This document shows, one piece after another, positions 1-5,857 of a stretch of DNA of 6,679 nt (position 1 is its first letter; every line of letters starts with the position of its first letter). Source of the DNA: JBECKQ01 sp040235375 (lineage in GTDB: Bacteria > Planctomycetota > Phycisphaerae > UBA1845). The position numbers and the translations under genes were made by a program. The stretch spans positions 1-6,679 of the forward strand of contig JBECKQ010000136.1 of NCBI GenBank assembly GCA_040235375.1. Direction: 5' to 3'. Under the pieces are notes generated by a model. The model saw only the letters and a list, made by a program, of their open reading frames with translations, was not told the origin of the DNA and ran no database searches.

Positions 1-554
1 CCATCGTCATCTTCATCAATCAGATCCGCATGAAGATCGGCGTCATGTTCGGCAATCCGGAAACGACGCCCGGCGGCCGCGCCCTCAAGTTCTACAGCTC
101 CGTGCGGATCGACGTACGCCGGATCAGCGCCGTCAAGGAGGGCGACACCATCACCGGCAACCACGTGCGTTGCAAGGTGGTCAAGAACAAGGTGGCCGCC
201 CCGTTCCGCGAGGCGGAGTTCGACATCATGTTCGACAGCGGCATCAGCCGCGAGGCGGACCTGCTCGATCTGGCCATGCACGACAACATCATCAAGAAGA
301 GCGGCGCTTGGTTCAGTTACAAAGATGTTCGTCTGGGCCAGGGTCGCGAGAACGTCAAAACGTTCCTTCGCGACAACCCCGATCTCTTCGAAGAGGTGCG
401 TTCTGCCGTCCTCGCCAAGCGTCTCGGCGACGAGCAGTCGAAAAACCGCGGCCCGAATCCGTCAACGAGCGATGCCCCGGCGTCCGAAGCGTCCAGCAAC
501 CCTGTGCCAGCGGGCAAAGCGCGGGCTGCAGCCGGCAAGCGCAAGGCATCGTAG
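1..554 (+). CDS. recA: RecA recombinase, C-terminal part (5' end outside window)
   Basis: This is the 3' part of the RecA recombinase gene. RecA forms an ATP-dependent filament on single-stranded DNA, drives strand exchange and stimulates LexA cleavage. The reading frame is open from base 3 and ends at TAG 552-554, giving 183 visible residues. The first residues, IVIFINQIRMKIGVMFGNPE, are the end of the core ATPase strand plus the DNA-binding loop L2, matching E. coli RecA from about residue 188. VKEGD, VVKNKVAAPFREAEFDI and GAWFSYKDVRLGQGREN are the usual conserved blocks leading into the C-terminal lobe. The Walker A and B motifs lie off the left edge. The last 40 or so residues (from about base 429) are a low-complexity Ala/Ser/Pro tail ending GKARAAAGKRKAS. 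This end is basic, whereas the E. coli tail is acidic. The gene converges on greA. The identification is secure; only the N-terminus is unseen. Confidence 0.97.
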   Translation, partial: IVIFINQIRMKIGVMFGNPETTPGGRALKFYSSVRIDVRRISAVKEGDTITGNHVRCKVVKNKVAAPFREAEFDIMFDSGISREADLLDLAMHDNIIKKSGAWFSYKDVRLGQGRENVKTFLRDNPDLFEEVRSAVLAKRLGDEQSKNRGPNPSTSDAPASEASSNPVPAGKARAAAGKRKAS

Positions 555-606
555 CGTCCGCGGTTCGACCAAATTGGATGGCTTGGACCAGCGCCCGATC
601 AGGCCC

Positions 607-767
607 CGCCCGGAGGGCGCACCAGTAGTAGCCAGGGACTTCAGTCAGTCCCTGGTATCTGGCGGTCACTTTTTTCCTGTTTTCTTCTTTCTTCCGCCCG
701 CAGGGCGGAGTGAGATCGCGTTCAACGAGAGGGGTCTGTTTCGGGGCGTTCGTCCACCCTCCGGGCG
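607..767. repeat. Inverted-repeat arms enclosing the recA/greA gap
   Basis: CGCCCGGAGGG at 607-617 recurs as its exact reverse complement at 757-767, so the two 11-bp arms bracket most of the convergent gap. The left arm also forms its own small hairpin (CGCCC, loop GGA, GGGCG, 607-619). A further perfect 7-bp hairpin lies between the arms at 693-709 (TCCGCCC, loop GCA, GGGCGGA). Neither small hairpin is followed by a T-run on either strand. The function is unknown; possibilities are a transcript 3'-end structure or a REP-like intergenic palindrome. The repeats are seen directly and the role is inference. Confidence 0.4.
632..675 (+). terminator. Candidate recA terminator hairpin
   Basis: A perfect 9-bp stem CCAGGGACT (632-640) / AGTCCCTGG (647-655) with a 6-nt loop lies 78 bp after the recA stop. 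A run of six T (670-675) follows, and pyrimidine-rich DNA continues to about 693. The T-run starts 14 nt after the stem, so this is not a textbook intrinsic terminator. Position and symmetry still make it the best candidate for the recA transcript end. Confidence 0.45.
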
Positions 768-788
768 TGACTAAGCATAAGTCACGCC
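764..788 (-). terminator. Hairpin overlapping the greA stop codon
   Basis: GGCGTGACT (764-772) and AGTCACGCC (780-788) form a perfect 9-bp stem with a 7-nt loop. The right arm includes the greA stop codon (TGA, minus strand, 784-782). No T-run follows on the minus strand, so it may protect or define a 3' end rather than act as a classical intrinsic terminator. The stem is seen directly; the terminator role is inferred from position. Confidence 0.35.
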
Positions 789-2989
789 GATGCTCCCGAC
801 GGTTGGTCGCTGAGGGCGTTACCGATCTCCGCGATCCGGTACTCCCCGGGCGGCTGGAAGAAATCGACGTTGGCCACGTCGCCGACGCGCCGGCCAAGCA
901 GCGTCTGCGCCAGCGGCGTGCGGTAGTTGTAGATGTGCCGAGCGATGTCCGCCTCCCACGGGCCGAGGATCGTTACATCGTGTCGCTGCCCGGTCCCGGT
1001 GTGCTCGACGACGACAACGCTGCCGATGCCCACGTGATCGGTTGGCACCTCGTCCGCGGTGAGCACGCGGGACGCCTCCAGCTCCTTCTGCATCTGCGCA
1101 TATCGTGACCGAAGGAGATCTCTCTCTTCGAGGGCGAACTTGTATTCCGAGTTCTCGCTCAGGTCGCCGTGCTCCGCCGCCCGGCCGATGGCGATGGCGT
1201 TCTCGCGCATCTTCACGTTGACCAGCTCGTCCAGTTCCGCCTTGCGCTTGCGCAGACCGGCCACCGTGACGTACAGCGTCTCGGCCTGCTGCCACTTCGG
1301 CGTGACCGGCCGCGCCAGCAAATCCGGAAACTTCTGATCGATCAGCTTCACCAGGTCTTCGTACGCCGCCCGGCCGAGGTTGTCCGATCGCTTGACCTGC
1401 GTGCGAATCGCGATGGCCATCTCTGCGTCGATCTGCTCGATCATTTCGCGAAAACGCTGATAGTCGCGGGCACGAAGCGCGTCGCGTACGTTCCCGACCA
1501 CGCGTTTGGCGTGGTCCTTGTCGATGTCATCCCGCCGCTTCACCGCTCCCAGCGCTTGCAGCAGGCGTCCAAAGATGGTCACGAGCGGCACATCCGGACG
1601 GGCCTGCTCGATCGCGGGCCCGTTCCACGCCCACGCAACGGCCTCGCTGCACATCACCGGATCCTTCAGCACGCCCTCGAAAAGCTCCTGGAACCGCTCG
1701 CTCGTCGTCCCGAGTTCGACCAGCCGCTCGGCCAGATGGTCGGCCACGGCTATCGGCGCGTGCGGCAACAGGCGCTCGAGCGCCTCGGCCAGGTTCCCCG
1801 GCGCCGCCGCCTCGAGAGCGGCGCACGCTTCCGGCCAGAACGCGGGGTTATGGATCGCGAGTATCGCCTCCGCCGGATCGCTCCGCTCCTTGAGCATGGC
1901 GATCAGTTCGTCGCCGGCCTTCTCGTCGCCCAGCATTTCGCCGATCTTCTGGGCCACCAGCCACGGTGTCAGCCCGGCTCGCCCCCCTCTCTTGGCGCGC
2001 TTGATGATCCGCTGCCGAACGCTGGCCAGCAGTTGTGACTTCGGCTCCCGCTTGCGCGCCTTGCAGCCGCGGACGTACTCTTCGACGATCGCCAGCTCGC
2101 GCTCGGGATCGTGCGTCTTCTTCAGCCGCGACTCGATCTCCTGCTCGAGCGTCGTGCCTTCCTCGTCGTATTTGAGGTAGTACGGGGCGCGTCCTTCGAC
2201 GCTCACGTGCGGCGACAACCGCAACGCCTGCCGCGCCTTGGTCCACCACTTGGTCCACTCGTCGGCGGGGATGAAGCGCGGCGACAGCATCGCCTGCAAC
2301 GAATCCGAGTCCATCTTGCCGCCGTGACGCTGGAGGATGCCGATGATCACCTCCGCCGGATCGTCACGGAGCGCCTCGCCCATCCGCTCCGGATGGAAGC
2401 TGGCCATGACGCGAACGTCGTCCTCGTCGGCCGGCTCGTAGTTGTCGGCAAGCTCGACGATCCCCAGCGATCGCTTCCCGCCGGCCGTGACGAGATCCAC
2501 GTGCCACGCGGTCGTGTCGATCTTCTCGACCCGCGCCGCGGTATCCTCATGCCGGTGGGCGACGTAACTGCCTTCGCGCAGCCGGGCGGCAACCTGGAGC
2601 GTGCGCAGCGCCCGCCGGGCGGGCCGGCTGCCATCGATCCCCGAGGTGTGCAGCAAGGAATCGACCCCCACGACACCTCCGTGGGCCTTGCGGTACAGGT
2701 CACCCACGAGTAGCCGAAGCTCATCGCTCTCGCGCACTGCCAGCAGGAACGCCGCGGCCACGTCGAGCGTGTCCTCCGGGCTGATTCGCTCCGCGAGCCA
2801 CTCGACGGCGGTGACCGCCATCGACTCCGCCTCCCCTGTCTTGCCCTTCGACACCAGGGCGTCGAGCACGGCGGAGCGTTCCTGCCAGGACGTCGGGGTC
2901 GCGTCCGTCTCCAGCAGCGAAAGCCAGGTCTCCTCGACCTGCTTCATGCTGCCGACCTCCGCCAGCTTGGTCAGTTCGATTGTTTCCAT
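782..2989 (-). CDS. greA: Long GreA-type transcription elongation (transcript cleavage) factor
   Basis: This protein probably binds RNA polymerase and stimulates cleavage of backtracked RNA through the secondary channel. With the start at 2989 it has 735 residues, whereas ordinary GreA has about 158. The GreA part is residues 562-735. It has a coiled-coil hairpin with the tip motif GDLSENSEYKFALEERD (from residue 608; the acidic tip residues match D609 and E612), then an FKBP-like domain with GSVVVVEHTGTG, ILGPWEAD and TPLAQTLLGRRVGDVA. Residues 1-561 are mostly predicted helical. They include EWTKWWTKARQALRLSP (from residue 244), a block I associate with the large GreA proteins of Chlamydia and relatives. 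The open frame extends upstream to an ATG at 3097 and has another ATG at 3025. I prefer METIELTKLAEVG at 2989 because the extra 36 residues are Arg-rich and do not resemble the rest of the protein. No clear Shine-Dalgarno supports any of the three starts. The gene lies 169 bp downstream of sirB1 on the same strand. Confidence 0.9.
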   Translation of the reverse strand: METIELTKLAEVGSMKQVEETWLSLLETDATPTSWQERSAVLDALVSKGKTGEAESMAVTAVEWLAERISPEDTLDVAAAFLLAVRESDELRLLVGDLYRKAHGGVVGVDSLLHTSGIDGSRPARRALRTLQVAARLREGSYVAHRHEDTAARVEKIDTTAWHVDLVTAGGKRSLGIVELADNYEPADEDDVRVMASFHPERMGEALRDDPAEVIIGILQRHGGKMDSDSLQAMLSPRFIPADEWTKWWTKARQALRLSPHVSVEGRAPYYLKYDEEGTTLEQEIESRLKKTHDPERELAIVEEYVRGCKARKREPKSQLLASVRQRIIKRAKRGGRAGLTPWLVAQKIGEMLGDEKAGDELIAMLKERSDPAEAILAIHNPAFWPEACAALEAAAPGNLAEALERLLPHAPIAVADHLAERLVELGTTSERFQELFEGVLKDPVMCSEAVAWAWNGPAIEQARPDVPLVTIFGRLLQALGAVKRRDDIDKDHAKRVVGNVRDALRARDYQRFREMIEQIDAEMAIAIRTQVKRSDNLGRAAYEDLVKLIDQKFPDLLARPVTPKWQQAETLYVTVAGLRKRKAELDELVNVKMRENAIAIGRAAEHGDLSENSEYKFALEERDLLRSRYAQMQKELEASRVLTADEVPTDHVGIGSVVVVEHTGTGQRHDVTILGPWEADIARHIYNYRTPLAQTLLGRRVGDVANVDFFQPPGEYRIAEIGNALSDQPSGASA

Positions 2990-3053
2990 GATTTCAATGC
3001 GGGTGCGTTGCCGAAAACCAGGCATTTTGCCGACTTGGGCGCAATCTGTCGAG

Positions 3054-3086
3054 GCGTCGCCCGCGGCCTGCCGGCGGCGGCGACGC
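3054..3086 (-). other. Inverted repeat between sirB1 and greA
   Basis: GCGTCGCC (3054-3061) pairs perfectly with GGCGACGC (3079-3086) across a 17-nt G+C-rich loop. It sits in the 169-bp gap between the sirB1 stop and the preferred greA start. It could be a leader or processing structure, or a weak terminator separating the two genes. There is no T-run. If greA actually starts at 3097, the repeat lies inside the coding sequence and is probably incidental. Confidence 0.25.
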
Positions 3087-3158
3087 TTCCTGCGCATCCC
3101 CGAGGGAAATCGGAGACCTCCAGGCGTGATGTCGTTTGCGCAACGTCTGGTCGCCGGG

Positions 3159-3872
3159 TCAGTTCATTCGGACGAGAAGAGCGTGCAGGCGTCCGTTCTG
3201 CTCGATCAGTTCCGGGTTGTCCGGCTCAATGGCCAGCATGCGCTGCACGACGCGAAGAGCCCGCCGCCAGTTGCATCTGTTGACGTAGGCCAGACGCAGA
3301 TTGTTCAGCATCCGCTTGAGGATCGTGACGGGTGCCGCCGGTGCGTAGTGGTCCCAGCTCAAGGCGTGCTCGCTGCCGAGGGTGCACTTGATCAGCTCTT
3401 CCAGGTCGAAGCGGGTCAGAAGCGCCCCGCCGCGAAACGGGTCCAGGACGATCCGCTCGCCGTCGCTGGCGCAGCTGATGAGAAAATGACCCGGGGCCCC
3501 CACGCCCTCGAACGGCCAGCCCAACGTTCGGGCTACGTCCAGCCAGATGACCGAGAGCGAGATGGGCAGCCCCGTCCGCCGGTCGAGCACCTGGTTCAGA
3601 TAGCTGTTGCGCGGATCGTAGTAGTCGTCGACATTCCCGCCGAGAGCCTCCTCCTCGACGAGGACGGTCCTCAGGGCCGCGATCTGCTCCAGTGGCCGGA
3701 TGGCCCCGATCCGCGCCACGCGACGGGCGAATCCATCGAGCCGCCACAGGTACGCCTCCACCGCCAGGTCGGGGTAGCGGTCCTTGGCGAACAGCAGGCT
3801 GGCCTGGGCCAGACGGATCGCGTCTCGACGCCTGCGCACATACTCATCGAACGGGTGTTGCCCAGTTCGCAT
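3159..3872 (-). CDS. sirB1: SirB1-family protein (transglutaminase-like fold plus TPR-like C-terminus)
   Basis: This 237-residue protein belongs to the SirB1/YchA family (Transglut_core2 fold followed by TPR-like helices). The E. coli member is a little longer, about 269 residues, and its biochemical role is not settled. The family signature is clear: DDYYDPRNSYLNQVLDRRTG (residues 82-101), LPISLSVIWLDVARTLGWP, GVGAPGHFLI and IVLDPFRGG. H129 and D144 sit where the His and Asp of a transglutaminase/papain-like triad would be. The Cys position appears to be Ser (PISLS, S105 or S107), as I recall for this family, so protease or transglutaminase activity is doubtful. Residues about 184-223 (ILKRMLNNLRLAYVNRCNWR onward to RMLAIEPDNP) form a TPR-like pair. 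No signal peptide or membrane segment is seen, so it is probably cytoplasmic. The ATG at 3872 is preceded by GGTGA on the minus strand, a partial Shine-Dalgarno only 3 nt away. It is divergent from the LonN gene, and greA follows downstream. Confidence 0.9.
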   Translation of the reverse strand: MRTGQHPFDEYVRRRRDAIRLAQASLLFAKDRYPDLAVEAYLWRLDGFARRVARIGAIRPLEQIAALRTVLVEEEALGGNVDDYYDPRNSYLNQVLDRRTGLPISLSVIWLDVARTLGWPFEGVGAPGHFLISCASDGERIVLDPFRGGALLTRFDLEELIKCTLGSEHALSWDHYAPAAPVTILKRMLNNLRLAYVNRCNWRRALRVVQRMLAIEPDNPELIEQNGRLHALLVRMN

Positions 3873-3926
3873 AAGTCACCGTTGGACGACGCTGCTGCCC
3901 GAAACCCTCTCGTGTCGTATCGTCAG

Positions 3927-3956
3927 CCGACCGGTCGTGCCCTCCATTCCTATAAT
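3927..3956 (+). promoter_or_regulatory. Candidate promoter for the LonN gene
   Basis: A perfect TATAAT lies at 3951-3956, unusual in this G+C-rich DNA, and is followed by AT. The best -35 match is CCGACC at 3927-3932, only 3 of 6 to TTGACA with an 18-nt spacer. Transcription would start near 3963 and leave a very short leader before the ATG at 3980. GAGG at 3962-3965 is the only Shine-Dalgarno-like stretch and is rather far (14 nt) from the start. The -10 is strong and the -35 is weak. Confidence 0.5.
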
Positions 3957-3980
3957 ATGACGAGGACGAAAATCTGACCA
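3952..3980 (-). promoter_or_regulatory. Candidate divergent promoter for sirB1
   Basis: On the minus strand TGGTCA (3980-3975, 4 of 6 to TTGACA) is followed after 17 nt by TATTAT (3957-3952, 5 of 6 to TATAAT). Transcription would start near 3945 and give sirB1 a leader of about 73 nt. The -10 shares five bases with the plus-strand -10, and the -35 overlaps the first base of the LonN start codon, so only one promoter could be occupied at a time. This is inferred from consensus matching alone. Confidence 0.4.
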
Positions 3981-4678
3981 TGCCCGAGTCGGACATCACG
4001 CTACCGCTTTTTCCGCTGCCGCACTGTGTGCTTCTGCCCGGTGCACTTCTACCCGTCCACGTTTTTGAGCGACGTTACCGACTGATGACGCAGCAGGTGC
4101 TCGAGCAACTGCCCGGCGGCCGGCGCATTGCGACTGCGCTACTAGTCGAAGGGCACGAATCGCTCGCGGAGACCTCTCAGGCGCCGATCCATCCGGTCGT
4201 CTGTGTCAGCCAGATCGTGGAGCACGCCGCGCTTCCCGATGGGCGCTACAATCTGATTCTTGCGGGGCTGTGGCGGGCCCGGGTGATTGACGAGGACCAG
4301 AGGGGCCCGTTCCGCATGGCTCGCGTTCGCCGGATGGTTCCTTCGGTCCAGGGCTTCAATCGACGCGCGGTTGAGGTCCTCACGGACATCCAGCAAGTCT
4401 TGGCCGACGCCATCGACTGCGGTGTCCTCGAGCGCCGGCTCATCTACTGGATCACCGACAAGAGCAGCTTCTGCGAGCAGTTTGTCGATCTACTTGCCTA
4501 TCATGTCCTGCCGCAGGATGAACCGGAGCTGAAGCAGGCCGTGCTCGAGGAAGGGGACATTCAGCAGCGCGCCGCCATCCTGACCGATCGCATCCGCCAG
4601 ATGGTTGAGGATCGCCGCGGCATTGTCGAAGACGGCGAGCCACCCGCCGCCTGGCCACCCGCAGGAAGGGACAATTGA
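3980..4678 (+). CDS. Stand-alone LON substrate-binding (LON N-terminal) domain protein
   Basis: This 232-residue protein corresponds to the N-terminal domain of Lon protease (PF02190 type) without the AAA+ ATPase and Ser/Lys protease parts. The hallmark is at the start: LPLFPLPHCVLLPGALLPVH (residues 8-27) followed by VFERRYRLM. YNLILAGLWRARV (90-102) is the second conserved block. Residues about 126-215 form the helical subdomain, ending RIRQMVEDRRG. The last 15 residues are a Pro-rich tail. Stand-alone LonN proteins are widespread and mostly uncharacterised. In full Lon this domain recognises substrates, so an adaptor or binding role is plausible but inferred. There is no signal peptide. 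The ATG at 3980 begins at the natural start of the domain. It is transcribed away from sirB1 and converges on the glycosyltransferase-like gene 48 bp beyond its stop. Confidence 0.92.
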   Translation: MPESDITLPLFPLPHCVLLPGALLPVHVFERRYRLMTQQVLEQLPGGRRIATALLVEGHESLAETSQAPIHPVVCVSQIVEHAALPDGRYNLILAGLWRARVIDEDQRGPFRMARVRRMVPSVQGFNRRAVEVLTDIQQVLADAIDCGVLERRLIYWITDKSSFCEQFVDLLAYHVLPQDEPELKQAVLEEGDIQQRAAILTDRIRQMVEDRRGIVEDGEPPAAWPPAGRDN

Positions 4679-4689
4679 AAGCAACGTCC

Positions 4690-4703
4690 GGCGTCGCGAC
4701 GCC
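4690..4703. other. 14-bp palindrome in a convergent gap
   Basis: GGCGTCGCGACGCC is a perfect 14-bp palindrome in the 48-bp gap between two convergent genes. It could fold as a short hairpin (5-bp stem, CGCG loop) in both transcripts and serve as a bidirectional 3' end. No T-run flanks it, so the terminator role is only a guess. Confidence 0.3.
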
Positions 4704-4726
4704 ACTTCGCCAAGGGCCAGCAAAGC

Positions 4727-5857
4727 CTACAGGGTGACGAGCGCAGGATCGACGATCCCCTCGCCTGGTGTCGTCCCGTTGAGGAGGTTTTCGTACAGCC
4801 GTCGGTGTTGATCGACGCACCGCCCGAGCCGGCACACCTCGAAGGCCTGTCCGCGCGCGGCTTCGCGCAGTCGTGGGAAGTTGTCCGCCGGGTCGTACAG
4901 CGCGCATATCTTCACGCCCGCGCGGCGCAGTGATGTCGGCGGCTTGTACAGAACGGCGTTCACGTCGTGTGACAGAATCTCCGTCACCGCGTACGTCGCG
5001 GGAGCGATCACGAGCGTTGACGCCGCCATCGCCCATATGACGGGCGTCATCGAGATCTCGCCGTTGCCGGCGATCGCCAGAAAGTCGGCCACGGCAAGCA
5101 GTTGCTCGAACGGGTATCGATGTTCGGTGAAGACGACGGCATCGGAGCTCGGCGAGGCCGCCGCCAGCTTGCGCAGCTTCGAAAGTTCGTCAGACAGGCC
5201 GGGAATGATGATCCGCACGTTCGCGTCGAGCTGCCGCCGAACCAACGCCGACCAGAGAACCGCCATGTGACCGGCGGCCCTGCTGGGCGGGTCCGGTGTC
5301 ACGATCGTCGGGCCGTTCGCAGACAGCCCCAGCTCCCGGCAGAGCCGGTCCTTGTCCACCTCTCGAAGCGCGGCGAAGTCAACGCCCGGCCGGATGACCG
5401 TACACCGTCCCATCGGCACACCCTGCTCGACCAGTCGCCGACGGACCCGATCGGCGGCGCAGATCACGGCAAAGCCGCCGTACGTCGCCAGCGTGCGCAG
5501 CACACGAACGGATCGCTCATCAATACCCGGATCGAATATCGAAATGACCAGCGGCCGGTCCACCGGCAGGGCCGCACGCGCGGCGGCCGCGGCATCAACG
5601 CCCCAGGCATGCACAAGGTCGATTCGCCCGCGCAGGATCGCGCCGCGAAGCGCCGGCCCCGCCAGCATCGGCGACCGAAGCCTCCGCCGCCGCAGGACTG
5701 CGCGGTCGATCCCCCCGCGCAGCGCACCCACCGCACGCTCGTCCAGCACCGCCACCGTCTGCTCGAAGTTGGACCGGTCAAGGCGTTCGAGCAGTTGCCC
5801 GGAAGCAACGCCTTGCTCCCAACCCGCCGAGGAGTCAAAGACGTGCAGAACGCGCAT
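4727..5857 (-). CDS. GT-B/GT4-like glycosyltransferase homologue with altered donor-site motifs
   Basis: This 376-residue protein has the layout of a GT4-family glycosyltransferase: two Rossmann-like halves that normally move a sugar from a nucleotide donor to a glycan or lipid. Visible marks are MRVLHVFDS at the N-terminus, a loop followed by QLLERL (21-26), DLVHAWG (80-86), VIRPGVDF (154-161), PFEQLLAVADFLAIAG (249-264) and AMAASTLVIAP (276-286). The usual E-x7-E donor motif reads E267...W275, so the second Glu is replaced by Trp. The usual Arg...Lys phosphate-binding segment (GRL....KG) reads TPDPPSRAAG (187-196). Activity or donor choice may therefore be changed, or the protein may be non-catalytic. 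No signal peptide or transmembrane helix is seen. The ATG at 5857 shares its first base with the last base of the upstream lipoprotein stop (TGATG). A GTG one codon earlier (5860) is an alternative start. The pair is almost certainly translationally coupled. Confidence 0.78.
   Translation of the reverse strand: MRVLHVFDSSAGWEQGVASGQLLERLDRSNFEQTVAVLDERAVGALRGGIDRAVLRRRRLRSPMLAGPALRGAILRGRIDLVHAWGVDAAAAARAALPVDRPLVISIFDPGIDERSVRVLRTLATYGGFAVICAADRVRRRLVEQGVPMGRCTVIRPGVDFAALREVDKDRLCRELGLSANGPTIVTPDPPSRAAGHMAVLWSALVRRQLDANVRIIIPGLSDELSKLRKLAAASPSSDAVVFTEHRYPFEQLLAVADFLAIAGNGEISMTPVIWAMAASTLVIAPATYAVTEILSHDVNAVLYKPPTSLRRAGVKICALYDPADNFPRLREAARGQAFEVCRLGRCVDQHRRLYENLLNGTTPGEGIVDPALVTL

Noticed and set aside
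1169..2038. Plus-strand open frame of 289 codons inside greA
   Set aside because: It is antisense to the GreA protein, is Arg/Leu/His-rich and has no recognisable motif.
775..3879. 11-bp direct repeat GCATAAGTCAC at 775-785 (greA stop) and 3869-3879 (sirB1 start)
   Set aside because: A few matching 11-mers are expected by chance in a 6.7-kb window, and the two sites have different contexts, so there is no reason to call it a shared operator.
2601..3977. Long plus-strand open frame (458 codons) opposite greA and sirB1
   Set aside because: It lies antisense to two clearly recognisable proteins and its translation is Ser/Arg/Pro-rich with no motif. It is a typical shadow frame in G+C-rich DNA.
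4679..4726. Possible attachment site or small RNA at the 14-bp palindrome
   Set aside because: The gap is only 48 bp, shows no duplicated flanks or integrase nearby, and has no promoter. A short 3'-end structure is the simpler reading.
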